A DNA stretch of 64,000 nt, from the NCBI RefSeq assembly GCF_947489565.1, contig NZ_CANLEA010000004.1:124001-188000 (forward strand), given 5' to 3'. The position numbers and the translations under genes were made by a program. Of this stretch, positions 1 through 9,125 are shown piece by piece. Numbering within the stretch: the stretch's first letter is position 1; each line of letters opens with the position of its first letter. The DNA is from an uncultured Kordia sp. (lineage in GTDB: Bacteria; Bacteroidota; Bacteroidia; Flavobacteriales; Flavobacteriaceae). The notes under the pieces are model-generated. The model was not told where the DNA came from. It ran no database searches and saw only the letters and a list, made by a program, of their open reading frames with translations.

Positions 1-1611
1 TATTTTGATGAAGAACAAGGGTATTGGAAAGAAGAAGGTCAAGCTGTAAAATCTGGCGATTTCTATACTGCTGAAGTTACACACTTTACTTGGTGGAATT
101 GTGATGTTCCTTTTGACTCTATTGAATTTTGTTTCAATCTAGCTCCTAATGGCGCTACGCAAAGCACACCTTATTATGTAAATATAAATAGAGCTTCAAA
201 CAATCAATTAATATTTTCTGGGAATGTTTATTCAGGAGGATTTGAATGTGGATTAATTCCAATAAATGAAGAAATTACTGTTTCTATCTTTCAAGTCGCG
301 AGCTCTTGTTTCGGGCAACTCATAGATACACAAACGTTTAGTGGTTATGCTACCGACACTTCCACTGAAATCTCCTTTACTGAAGGATCAAATTTATCAA
401 CAACCAATATTACTGGAACTGCCAATAATTGTAATGGAAACCCAATTACCAACGGATATTTGTATGTCGATGAATACAATTCATTTTCTATCACAGATGG
501 AACTATTAATATTGGATTACAACATTGCGAATCGCAAACTGCGACACTTCAGTTATTTGACTTTGATGCAAATCAGTGGACAATTATAGATAATGTCCCA
601 CTTAATTCGCAAAACTTTGATCTAGGCACTATAAGTACGTGTGATGATTTTGGCGGTATTTTTAATGGAAACGTTACACTATTAAGTCAACAACAAGTCA
701 ATGAATTTGGTGCTTTTGGACTTACTGGAGTCAATGGGGACTTCATTATTGGAAATCCGAATGCCTTGACAGATATTGTAGATTTGACTCCTTTAGCTTC
801 TATTACAGAGATTACAGGCAGATTGGCAATTATAGGCAATGAAAACCTAACTAGCTTTCAAGGTTTACAAAATATTTCAAGTGTTGAAGGATATCAACTC
901 TTAATCAAAAATAATCCTGCGATAACATCGCTTGCAGGATTTACAAATCTGTTAAGTGTAACTAGTCTAACAATTGATGGAAATAATGGATTAACATCAT
1001 TAGCAGGCATTCATAATAACTTTTCTGTAGTATCAGAAGTACGAATTATGAACAATTCAAATTTAACTTCATTACAAGGTATAGATGCTTTAGGATTAAC
1101 TACTGAAAATGATTTACGAATTTCCAATAACGATGCTTTGATGTCTCTAGAAGGCGTTGAAAACATTACTCAACTTCGATTTTTAACGATAGAAGATAAC
1201 GACGCATTAAACTCAATGGCTGCTTTCGAAAGTTTAACACAAGTACTCGATTTATATCTTAATAATAATGACACGCTTGTTACTTTAGTAGGATTAGAAC
1301 AGCTCATGGAAGTTAGAAGCCTGATTATAATAAATCATGAAGCATTAGAAAACTTAAACGGACTTGACAATTTAGTAACATTATCTCCAGGTGGTTTCAA
1401 TTTTATAAACATTGGAGCATCACAATGGGAGAATTTTTGTGATGCTTACATTGATGGTCCTAATCCAAATTTGACTGATTTTTGTGCAATACAAACATTA
1501 ATAAATGCTGGTCAGTGGGATAATAATGGAGCCAATCAATGTGCAGTCATTGTAAACAACGAGTACAATCCTACATTGCAAGATTTTATGGACGGAAATT
1601 GCAGTCAATAA
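1..1611 (+). CDS. Leucine-rich-repeat surface lipoprotein, C-terminal part (5' end outside window)
   Basis: The frame is open from base 1, so the TTG start in the ORF track at 460 is internal and the gene begins upstream of the window. The visible part starts with a segment almost identical to residues ~255-300 of the next gene (YFDEEQGYWKEEGQAVK, then HFTWWNCD). A small beta-rich domain follows, then repeats of the receptor L-domain/LRR type (SLAGF, NLTSLQGI, LMSLEGVENI). It ends with NPTLQDFMDGNCSQ, closely matching the neighbour's C-terminus. It is therefore a tandem paralogue of the downstream lipoprotein. By family it should be a surface-exposed ligand- or adhesion-type protein, but the ligand cannot be inferred. 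The lipobox is not in the window. Confidence 0.85.
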   Translation, partial: YFDEEQGYWKEEGQAVKSGDFYTAEVTHFTWWNCDVPFDSIEFCFNLAPNGATQSTPYYVNINRASNNQLIFSGNVYSGGFECGLIPINEEITVSIFQVASSCFGQLIDTQTFSGYATDTSTEISFTEGSNLSTTNITGTANNCNGNPITNGYLYVDEYNSFSITDGTINIGLQHCESQTATLQLFDFDANQWTIIDNVPLNSQNFDLGTISTCDDFGGIFNGNVTLLSQQQVNEFGAFGLTGVNGDFIIGNPNALTDIVDLTPLASITEITGRLAIIGNENLTSFQGLQNISSVEGYQLLIKNNPAITSLAGFTNLLSVTSLTIDGNNGLTSLAGIHNNFSVVSEVRIMNNSNLTSLQGIDALGLTTENDLRISNNDALMSLEGVENITQLRFLTIEDNDALNSMAAFESLTQVLDLYLNNNDTLVTLVGLEQLMEVRSLIIINHEALENLNGLDNLVTLSPGGFNFINIGASQWENFCDAYIDGPNPNLTDFCAIQTLINAGQWDNNGANQCAVIVNNEYNPTLQDFMDGNCSQ

Positions 1612-1695
1612 TATACTATAAAAGGAGTTTGGTTAGTTTTTAACGCAACCTTTTCAAGATTTATGTATCCATAATATATACCTTAGAAAACAACT

Positions 1696-3984
1696 ATGAA
1701 AAAACTAACCAAACTAATCTTTGCATTGATATGTATACTTTGCATACAAAATTGTAAAGATGACGACTTCAATACTACAGGAGATACTACTAGTTCAGAA
1801 ACAGAAGCTGTCAGGGATCAACAATTCAAAACAGAGAACTTCGGAAATGCCACTACTGCAAAATTCATTGGTTCCATTACCGATACATCTGGAAATAAAT
1901 TAGAAAACGTACAAATCATAATTGGAAATACAACAACGTTAACAAACAACAATGGACTTTTTATTTTAAATGATGTAGATGTGTTTGAAAATTTCGCGTA
2001 CATCAAAGCGCAAAAAGAAGGCTACATCAACGGTTCCAGAGTTGTATTACCAAAAACGGATGGTGTAAATATTATAAACATTGTACTTTTTCAAAAAGAT
2101 GTTGTTGCAACGGTTAATTCTGGAGAAACTTCGCAAGTATCCTTACCAAATGGTGCAGAAGTCAATTTTGGTGGCGATTTCACTACAGCAACTGGAGAAG
2201 CGTATACTGGTCCTGTAGACGTTGTTTTACACTATATAACTCCAAATTCAGAAGAAACATTTACACAAATGCCTGGAAGTTTATTTGCACAAACAGCTAC
2301 CAATGAAGCCAGCGCTTTAGAAACGTATGGAATGCTTTCTGTAAATCTTTTTTCTCCTGCTGGAGAAGCATTAAATATCAACAGTAATACTCCAGCAAGG
2401 ATTGAATTTCCAGTGGATGAAAGTCAAACCAATATTGCGCCAGAAACTATAAATCTATGGTATTTTGATGAAGAAAACGGATACTGGAAAGAAGAAGGGC
2501 AAGCCGTAAAAGAAGGAAACAAATATGTGGCAGAAGTAACACACTTTACATGGTGGAACTGCGATATTCCTTTTGATTCCATTGACTTTTGTTTTTCTAT
2601 AAATCCACTACATACAGACGCTACAATACCTTACTATGTAGTGATTACACGCGTGTCCAATAATCAGATAATCTATGCAGGAGATATATATGCTTACAAT
2701 GTAGAATGTGGCTTAGTGCCTAACAATGAAGAAATTTCAATAAACATTTACAGTAGTAGCGAAACCTGCAACACTGAACTAATACACTCTGAAACACTTG
2801 GTGGTTATACCACTGATACTACTGTTGATATTTCTTTTACTGAAGAAGTTACTTCTACATCCATAACTGGAATCGCTACAAATTGTGATGGTGATCCAAT
2901 TATTAATGGATATGTTTATATAGACAGCGCAAATACATTTAGTATTACCGATGGCACAATTGATATTGCATATTTAAATTGTTCCCCTGAAACAATTATT
3001 ATTCAAGTGTTAGATTTCGATACAGGAACATGGGCAATTATAAATAACGTTACCGTAAATGGCAATGCTGTGAATTTAGGAACCATAAGTACTTGTGATG
3101 ATACAGGTGGTACTTACAATGGAAATGTTGTCTTAGTAAGTCAAGAAGATGTAAATAACTTTGGCTTGTTTGGTTTTACAAGTATTGACGGTAATTTACT
3201 TATACGTGATTCCTTAGACGGATCTACAAATATTACAGATTTAACTCCTTTAGCAACCTTAGAAAATATATTTGGTGAATTGGATGTTGTATTCAACCCT
3301 TTGTTACAAAATCTAAATGGACTACATAATATAACAACGATTGATGGTTTTTCTGGCATCACTAATAATGAAAGTTTAACAAATTTAGATGGATTATCTA
3401 GCTTGACAAACGTTCGGAACTTAGTTATTGTAACCAATCCTGCCTTAACATCAATTACAGGATTGAGTAATTTAACAACTATTGATGTTGGCTTTTCTGT
3501 TGCCGAATGTAACTCATTAGTATCCTTAGCTGGTCTTGAAGGAATTACCAGTTTACGCTCATTAGAAGTTGATTATAATAATGGACTGACTTCAATCTCT
3601 GCATTACAAAACTTAACATCTTTAGAAAAATTATTTATTGAAGGTAATAACGCATTAACAAACCTAGTCGGATTAGAACAAATTACAGCATTAGAAATTA
3701 TCAGAATCGCTGATAATAATGGATTAATGAGTCTAAATGGATTGGAAAATCTTGTATATGTTGAACCCAATTCAATTTCTGCACAAATATATATTGGAGT
3801 AAGGTTCAATGGAGCAAATAGTCCTCCAGCTGCAGCTCCTAATCCTGATTTAACAGACCTTTGTGCATTACAAAACTTGTTTGTAAACGGTAATGGAACG
3901 GATCCAAATATTGAAATATTCATAGAAAATAACGCCTACAATCCCACTCCACAAGATATCATTAATGGCAATTGTAGTCAATAA
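1696..3984 (+). CDS. LRR lipoprotein with carboxypeptidase-regulatory-like domain
   Basis: This 762-residue lipoprotein has signal peptide MKKLTKLIFALICILC with lipobox IQN-C20 followed by KDDD. Residues ~58-110 (GSITDTSGNKLENVQIIIGN...) match a carboxypeptidase-regulatory-like/CNA-B beta-sandwich. A central domain carries the HFTWWNCD motif, and residues ~490-740 form L-domain/LRR repeats (SLAGLEGITSLRSLEV, NLVGLEQITALEIIRI). There is no T9SS sorting domain, so export by the lipoprotein route to the outer membrane surface is inferred. It lies 84 bp after its paralogue in the same direction and is followed by a strong terminator. The ligand is unknown. Confidence 0.9.
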   Translation: MKKLTKLIFALICILCIQNCKDDDFNTTGDTTSSETEAVRDQQFKTENFGNATTAKFIGSITDTSGNKLENVQIIIGNTTTLTNNNGLFILNDVDVFENFAYIKAQKEGYINGSRVVLPKTDGVNIINIVLFQKDVVATVNSGETSQVSLPNGAEVNFGGDFTTATGEAYTGPVDVVLHYITPNSEETFTQMPGSLFAQTATNEASALETYGMLSVNLFSPAGEALNINSNTPARIEFPVDESQTNIAPETINLWYFDEENGYWKEEGQAVKEGNKYVAEVTHFTWWNCDIPFDSIDFCFSINPLHTDATIPYYVVITRVSNNQIIYAGDIYAYNVECGLVPNNEEISINIYSSSETCNTELIHSETLGGYTTDTTVDISFTEEVTSTSITGIATNCDGDPIINGYVYIDSANTFSITDGTIDIAYLNCSPETIIIQVLDFDTGTWAIINNVTVNGNAVNLGTISTCDDTGGTYNGNVVLVSQEDVNNFGLFGFTSIDGNLLIRDSLDGSTNITDLTPLATLENIFGELDVVFNPLLQNLNGLHNITTIDGFSGITNNESLTNLDGLSSLTNVRNLVIVTNPALTSITGLSNLTTIDVGFSVAECNSLVSLAGLEGITSLRSLEVDYNNGLTSISALQNLTSLEKLFIEGNNALTNLVGLEQITALEIIRIADNNGLMSLNGLENLVYVEPNSISAQIYIGVRFNGANSPPAAAPNPDLTDLCALQNLFVNGNGTDPNIEIFIENNAYNPTPQDIINGNCSQ

Positions 3985-4005
3985 ACTCAAAATATAATTT
4001 TATAA

Positions 4006-4039
4006 AAAAAGCCTTTCCGTACTTGTGGAAAGGCTTTTT
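4006..4039. terminator. Bidirectional intrinsic terminator
   Basis: AAAAAGCCTTTCC and GGAAAGGCTTTTT form a perfect stem around an 8-nt loop, with A and T tracts on the two sides. It lies between convergent genes (LRR lipoprotein and PAP2-like lipoprotein) and can serve both. Confidence 0.85.
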
Positions 4040-4054
4040 ATTTTAACAATTTCA

Positions 4055-5452
4055 CTACTGTGTAGATTGGGATAAATCATAATTATTTACTGCGGAAGAA
4101 ATCTCATAACCCAAACGCAATCCTTCGGTACAATCCATCCGAATATGAACACCTAATGGAATTCTTGAATACGCATTTTCTTCAGCCATATCTGTAAAAG
4201 TATCAAACGTTCTCGGTGTTCCATTAAACTCCGTTCTTCCTTCATGCGATCGATCTGTAAAATCGATAGTGTCTCCAAACTCATCAATAAAAACGCCTGC
4301 TGCAGCAGAAGCAAAAGTAGAATGTCCTGATGGATATCCTGGAAAAGAAGGATTTGGCCAAAAAATAAACGTGTACAAGTTGGTTTGAAAATCTGGATCG
4401 ATAAATTCTTGAATATACACACTAGGTCGCATCACCATATATTCATATTTATCTGCCCATGTAGAAACGGCAGCATCGTTCAATGAAAAGCCTAGTTTTA
4501 ATAATAATACTAACGAATTTTCAAAATCCAAATCATACTGAGCTATCAATTGATTAGCGATCGAAATTTGTCTTCCCGGCGGACTCATCATCAAGTTTTC
4601 TACATCATCTGACCAAAATTCTGCAATCCATAACTGCTCATTATTTGTACTTTTGGCAGTATTATTTACTGTATATACTTCTTGCATTTCTGCGTAAAAA
4701 TCACTCGTTGTATCTTCACTATATGATATTGGTGGCGGAATACTTGAGGTTTCATCAGCAGAAATCACAAAAGTTCGTACCGATGCCCAATATGGAAACC
4801 AAGCGCGTTCTTCATCGGCACTATAGGTCCAAAATCCTTCTCCTACTGGCGGTTCATACGAACTCGGTTGCGGATCTACTATTTGAGCTTCCGCTTCGGT
4901 ATCTGTCTGACTATACGCAATTGTACGTTGTGCCACGTAATTTCCCCATTCAATAGAATTTTGCACAACTTCATTTGTCAAATTTTGAGAAAGTGCTGTT
5001 TCTTTAGCATCCTGTAAAACAGCTATTTTACTATCTACATCAGCTTGTACATTATACATAAAATGATCCATTACGGTCGCATAACAAGCATTCAGTGCTA
5101 GATTTAGGTCAATATCATCTTCTCTCCTATTAAAATTGATATTAAACCCTTGAAGTCTATCGGTATTGGAAGTATAACCATCCATATTTGCGACTGCGGT
5201 TTCATACGCAGCCAAGTGAATATATGCCAATGCTCTTGAAGTTGCATTTGGTCGCATCCCAGAAGCATATCGATCCAACTCTAGCCATAAATCATTCCAT
5301 TCGGTAATGGTTTGTGTTGTAATATCCGTTACAATTATTGGGTTTTCTGAAGAAGTATCCGTGATGATGTCATCTGCATCATTGGCGCATGAATTTAAAA
5401 ATACAAAAGGCAATGCTAAAAGCAGTACAATTCTAAAATTTACTGTTTCCAT
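4055..5452 (-). CDS. PAP2/vanadium-dependent haloperoxidase superfamily lipoprotein (copy 1)
   Basis: The lipoprotein signal is METVNFRIVLLLALPFVFLNS-C22. The three-part PAP2/vanadate-site signature is complete: K-x6-RP (KYEYMVMRP), PSGHS (GYPSGHSTFASAAAG) and SR-x5-H-x3-D (SRIPLGVHIRMD). These residues bind phosphate in PAP2 phosphatases or vanadate in haloperoxidases. The 465-residue length and the DUF-like N-terminal helical part fit the bacterial vanadium haloperoxidase-like group, but halide oxidation cannot be told from phosphatase activity by sequence alone. The lipobox predicts an envelope lipoprotein. A paralogue lies 373 bp upstream in the same direction, each copy with its own terminator. 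Confidence 0.85.
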   Translation of the reverse strand: METVNFRIVLLLALPFVFLNSCANDADDIITDTSSENPIIVTDITTQTITEWNDLWLELDRYASGMRPNATSRALAYIHLAAYETAVANMDGYTSNTDRLQGFNINFNRREDDIDLNLALNACYATVMDHFMYNVQADVDSKIAVLQDAKETALSQNLTNEVVQNSIEWGNYVAQRTIAYSQTDTEAEAQIVDPQPSSYEPPVGEGFWTYSADEERAWFPYWASVRTFVISADETSSIPPPISYSEDTTSDFYAEMQEVYTVNNTAKSTNNEQLWIAEFWSDDVENLMMSPPGRQISIANQLIAQYDLDFENSLVLLLKLGFSLNDAAVSTWADKYEYMVMRPSVYIQEFIDPDFQTNLYTFIFWPNPSFPGYPSGHSTFASAAAGVFIDEFGDTIDFTDRSHEGRTEFNGTPRTFDTFTDMAEENAYSRIPLGVHIRMDCTEGLRLGYEISSAVNNYDLSQSTQ

Positions 5453-5825
5453 AGTTAGGTGTGAATTTAATTAAACAAAAAGCATCACTTCAATGTTTCG
5501 TTGAAGTACTTGCCTTTTCAAACACATATTCGGCCGCTATAAAATGTTGAAAAGAGTAGAATTCTAGTCCATAGTTATATTTTTTGGAGTTTGTTTTTAT
5601 AGTACACCAATCGTATGGGTTACTTTGTATTTAGTGACTGAAAAAAAATAAAACTTGTGCAAAAGACTTGTTTTAACAAAATAATAACAAAATCTGGAGT
5701 CATAATAAGAGATCTTTCAATTTTTGAAAAAGAAAACAAACTACTAATAATCAATATTTTAAAAACAAAAAAAAGCTTTCTATATGTTAGAAAGCTTTTT
5801 GTATTTATTTTTTATCAATTGATCC
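5453..5825. other. Intergenic region between the two PAP2/haloperoxidase copies
   Basis: This 373-nt AT-rich stretch holds the 5' region of copy 1 (right of 5452) and the terminator of copy 2. The 64-codon ORF 5657-5851 runs through the terminator and into the end of copy 2 and has no recognisable features, so I do not call it. I see no RNA gene here. Confidence 0.6.
5770..5800 (-). terminator. Intrinsic terminator of the second PAP2-like gene
   Basis: AAAAAGCTTTCTA / TAGAAAGCTTTTT with a 5-nt loop, 26 bp beyond the stop codon at 5826. The A-run on its left gives the U-tract on the minus strand. Confidence 0.8.
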
Positions 5826-7202
5826 TTAGTGCGAAAGATCAAAATTATTGACCGCATCCGAAATTTCATATCCTAAGCGCAATCCTTCACTACAATCTAT
5901 TCGCAAATGAACTCCTAAAGGCAAACGTGAAAATGCATTTTCTGCTGCCATATCGGAGAATGTTGCATAGGTTCTTGGATCGCCACGAAACTCAGTTCTT
6001 CCTTCATGTGAACGATCAGTAAAGTTGGTATTGTCTCCAAAATGGTGAATAAAAATTCCCGCTGCAGCGGAAGCAAACGTCGAATGTCCAGATGGATAAC
6101 TCGGAAATGTTGGATTTGGCCAAGAAATGAACGGAAACAAATTCGTTTGAAAATCTGGATCAATAAACTCCTGAATGTACACACTTGGACGCATTACCAT
6201 ATATTCATACTTATCTGCCCATGTAGAAACGGCAGCATCATTCAATGAAAAACCTAATTTTAATAAGATAATCAATGCTGTTTCATGATCTACATTGTAT
6301 TGCGTAATCAGTTGATTGGCAATAGAAATTTGTCTTCCTGGCGGACTCATCATCAAATTTTCTACATCATTAGACCAAAATTCAGCAATCCACAATCCTT
6401 CTGTGTCAGTTGTTCGTGCAGCTTCACTTGCATCATATACTTCTTCCATAGCAGTGTAATAAGCACTTGAAGTATCTTCACTGTAGACCAAAGCTGGCGG
6501 AATTGTAGACGTTTCTTCGGTAGAAATTACAAACGTACGTACAGAAGACCAATATGGAAACAATCCGCGTTCAGCTTCATCACTATATGTCCAAAATCCT
6601 TCACCAACTGGCGGTTCGTATGAAGTTGGTTGCGGACTTAAAATTTGCGTTTCCGCTTCCGTATCTGTCAAACTATATGCAATAATTTGTTGTGCTACAT
6701 AATTTCCCCATTCTTGAGAATTTAAAACCACATCTGCGCTAATTCCTTGGGTTAGGTCTGTTTCTTTTTGCTGGCGCAGAATTGCAATCTTTGCATCAAT
6801 ATCTGGTCGCACATTATACATAAAATGATCCATCGCGGTTGCATAACAAGCATTTAAAGCAATGGCTACATTTACATTCGGTTGTCTTTGCGAAAAATCA
6901 ATTTCAAGTTCTGCATATCGATCTTTATTAGACGTATAACTAATCATATCTTCCACACAAACCTCAAAAGCTGCCAAATGAATATAGGCTAATGCACGTG
7001 TAGATGCATTGGGTCGCATGCCCGTTGCATATCTATCTAATTCGCACCAAAGTTGATTCCAATCAAGAATTACTTGTGTAATTTCATTCGTAACCACTGG
7101 CGTTGTCGGTACTATAGTATCATCCAATTGTTCATTAGAACAGGAAGTTGATATCATAGTAATAGTAAGCACTATAAGCAGCGCTCGTAAATAAAATCTC
7201 AT
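5826..7202 (-). CDS. PAP2/vanadium-dependent haloperoxidase superfamily lipoprotein (copy 2)
   Basis: This 458-residue paralogue of the preceding gene is alignable over its full length, with long identical runs such as YEYMVMRPSVYIQEFIDPDF. The signal peptide ends at lipobox STS-C21. K-x6-RP, PSGHS and SRLPLGVHLRID preserve every residue of the phosphate/vanadate pocket. The leader and N-terminal 60 residues have diverged most, as expected for an older tandem duplication. It is probably an outer-membrane or periplasm-facing lipoprotein. Substrate and metal are unknown: haloperoxidase or acid phosphatase are both possible. Confidence 0.85.
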   Translation of the reverse strand: MRFYLRALLIVLTITMISTSCSNEQLDDTIVPTTPVVTNEITQVILDWNQLWCELDRYATGMRPNASTRALAYIHLAAFEVCVEDMISYTSNKDRYAELEIDFSQRQPNVNVAIALNACYATAMDHFMYNVRPDIDAKIAILRQQKETDLTQGISADVVLNSQEWGNYVAQQIIAYSLTDTEAETQILSPQPTSYEPPVGEGFWTYSDEAERGLFPYWSSVRTFVISTEETSTIPPALVYSEDTSSAYYTAMEEVYDASEAARTTDTEGLWIAEFWSNDVENLMMSPPGRQISIANQLITQYNVDHETALIILLKLGFSLNDAAVSTWADKYEYMVMRPSVYIQEFIDPDFQTNLFPFISWPNPTFPSYPSGHSTFASAAAGIFIHHFGDNTNFTDRSHEGRTEFRGDPRTYATFSDMAAENAFSRLPLGVHLRIDCSEGLRLGYEISDAVNNFDLSH

Positions 7203-7297
7203 GTTGTTAGGTTGTTGTTTTAAGACTATGAAATTAATTCATTTTTAACAACTACACACAAAAAACACGGAGAATTGTACCAGAAATACGCTGTATA

Positions 7298-7325
7298 AAA
7301 AAAGCCTTTCCGTTTTGGAAAGGCA
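7298..7325 (-). terminator. Intrinsic terminator of the DUF2911 gene
   Basis: GCCTTTCC-GTTTT-GGAAAGGC with an A-run on the left, which is a U-run on the minus strand, 26 bp past the DUF2911 stop. The stem sequence repeats that of the terminator at 4006. Confidence 0.8.
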
Positions 7326-7350
7326 ATTTTGTATGTAAAAGAGTCTCAAA

Positions 7351-8193
7351 TTACTTTGACCACTCTTTGATAGATTCTTTGTTCATCTTTACATAATCTT
7401 TGTTTCCAGCTTTTTCAGCCAATGCCAATGATTCTTTAGCAATTTTAACTGCATCTGCTTTTTTACCCATTTTAGCATAGATTAAAGATTGTTGTCTTAA
7501 GTACCAAAATCTTGGTTGATCTTTTGTCATTTCGATCGCTTTGTCAATCCACATCTTAGACTTGTCCATGTCTTTTCCTTCTTCTAGGTAATATCTAGCT
7601 GCAGAAAAATAATCTCCTGCTCCAGGTCCAGCCATCATTTTTTCAATGCTTGCAGTTGCTTTTTTATCTGTTGGCACTACAAAAGGAACAACAACTAATG
7701 TTTTCTCCCACATGAAAACAAGGTCAGCACCATTGTTCTTAAGGTTTGCGATATCAATTGTAAATGATTCCGTATTGTAAGGCATTGTGTTTACAGGAGC
7801 AACCGCTTTCGCTACTACTTTAGCATCGTCCCAATTTCTTGGAGTTCCCCAATTGTTAGTATCATTATATATTACAACTTCCCAAGTTTTTGCTCCAGGT
7901 GTTGTAAAAATAGCGTACGATCCTGCTTTTACAGAAGTTCCTCCAATAGTAACATCGTCACTAAATGTAATTTTCGTATTTGCATTGGCTCCAGTTCTCC
8001 ACATTTGTCCGTGAGGAACTAAGTTTCCAAATATTTTTCTTCCTCTCATTGCTGGTCTAGAGTATTCTAAAGTTACTTCAGTTAATCCAACAGTTTGCGT
8101 CAATTTTGCGCTTGGGCTAGGTTGAGGCGTTTCTATTTGTGCTTGAACACTAATTCCTGCTGCTAAGAAACATGCCAAAAGTAGTTTTTTCAT
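7351..8193 (-). CDS. DUF2911 domain-containing secreted protein
   Basis: The Sec signal peptide MKKLLLACFLAAGISVQAQ lacks a lipobox cysteine, so a periplasmic or exported soluble protein is expected. Residues ~20-165 match the Bacteroidota DUF2911 family (SPSAKLTQTVGLTEVTLEYS, RPAMRGRKIFG, MWRTGANANTKITFS). The C-terminal ~100 residues look like TPR-type helices (MWIDKAIEMTKDQPRFWYLR, AVKIAKESLALAEKAG). No enzymatic role is established for the family and no catalytic motif is visible. It is monocistronic, with its own terminator. Confidence 0.85.
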   Translation of the reverse strand: MKKLLLACFLAAGISVQAQIETPQPSPSAKLTQTVGLTEVTLEYSRPAMRGRKIFGNLVPHGQMWRTGANANTKITFSDDVTIGGTSVKAGSYAIFTTPGAKTWEVVIYNDTNNWGTPRNWDDAKVVAKAVAPVNTMPYNTESFTIDIANLKNNGADLVFMWEKTLVVVPFVVPTDKKATASIEKMMAGPGAGDYFSAARYYLEEGKDMDKSKMWIDKAIEMTKDQPRFWYLRQQSLIYAKMGKKADAVKIAKESLALAEKAGNKDYVKMNKESIKEWSK

Positions 8194-8315
8194 CTGTATT
8201 GTTATTTTAGAGTTTTTATATTTCGACGAATTTACGCAGAAACCTTACGAGTAAATGTTAACAAATACTTAAAATAAGAAATAGTATTTTTGATTTTTAT
8301 AAAAAAACGCCAAAC

Positions 8316-8975
8316 ATGAAAAATTATATTGCGGAATTTTTAGGGACATTTGCCATGGTTTTTTGCGGAACCGCAGCGATGGTTGTCAATGATATTACTG
8401 GAGAAATTACGCATCCTGGCGTTGCTATTACTTGGGGATTGATTGTCATGGGAATGATTTATGCATTTGGAGAGATTTCTGGTGCACATTTTAATCCAGC
8501 CGTGACGATTGCCTTTTCGTATGCTAAAAAATTTCCTTGGAAAGAAGTTCCAAAATATATTTTATCACAGTGTTTGGGCGCTATTTGTGCTAGTTTACTT
8601 GTATATATGTTTTGGCCTGGCAACGAAACACTCGGTGCCACAATACCTTCCATAGTGCCATGGAAAGCACTGATTTTAGAATTTTTACTCACCTTTTTCT
8701 TAATGGTTACCATTATTAATGTATCTACGGGAAGCAAAGAAACAGGAACTATGGCAGGAATTGCTATTGGTGGAATCGTGCTTTTAGAAGCTATGTTTGC
8801 AGGTCCAATGACCAAAGCTTCTATGAATCCTGCGCGTTCTTTAGGTCCTGCATTAGTCTCTGGACAGCTTACACATTTATGGTTATACATTGTTGCGCCA
8901 ATTTTAGGAGCGTTGGCAGCTGTCGTAAGTTGCAAGCTTGTAAAAGCTGAAAACTGCTGTGATTCTGACTGTTAG
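8316..8975 (+). CDS. MIP-family aquaporin / glycerol facilitator
   Basis: This 219-residue membrane channel has both half-pore signatures, HFNPAVT (first NPA) and SMNPARS (second NPA followed by the selectivity Arg), and six hydrophobic segments. The length suits a minimal MIP channel of AqpZ type, moving water and possibly small solutes across the inner membrane. The unusual C-terminus CCDSDC contains three cysteines. A TATTTTTG -7-like box lies at 8285-8292, although I could not find a clear -33 partner. It stands alone upstream of the TetR-headed cluster. Confidence 0.9.
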   Translation: MKNYIAEFLGTFAMVFCGTAAMVVNDITGEITHPGVAITWGLIVMGMIYAFGEISGAHFNPAVTIAFSYAKKFPWKEVPKYILSQCLGAICASLLVYMFWPGNETLGATIPSIVPWKALILEFLLTFFLMVTIINVSTGSKETGTMAGIAIGGIVLLEAMFAGPMTKASMNPARSLGPALVSGQLTHLWLYIVAPILGALAAVVSCKLVKAENCCDSDC

Positions 8976-9059
8976 CCACAAAAAACATTTCATTTCTTAT
9001 CCATATTTAAATTTCTTAATATCCTTTTTAAGAAAACTTTAACAATGCTTTCATTTTTT

Positions 9060-9116
9060 TTGTTCAACTAATTCAAAAATAAGTTAAACAGTATTTGTAT
9101 TTTTATACTGTTTAAA
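9060..9116 (+). promoter_or_regulatory. Operator/promoter region of the photoprotection cluster (inverted repeats)
   Basis: A perfect 11-bp inverted repeat TTAAACAGTAT (9084-9094) / ATACTGTTTAA (9105-9115) has its arms 21 bp apart. A further site, TTGTTCAAC at 9060, is itself an inverted partner of GTTAAACAG. The repeat sits directly upstream of the TetR-like gene, the expected place for an autoregulatory operator. The TGTTTAA half-site recurs before folE and the FAS1 gene. Binding is inferred, not shown. Confidence 0.5.
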
Positions 9117-9125
9117 TAATACACC

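Noticed and set aside
5657-5851. 64-codon ORF between the PAP2-like genes
   Set aside because: It runs through a terminator hairpin and A-tracts into the end of the downstream gene, has no conserved features and is better explained as intergenic DNA.
8459-8935. 158-codon minus-strand ORF opposite the aquaporin
   Set aside because: Antisense shadow of a clear MIP-family gene with both NPA motifs.
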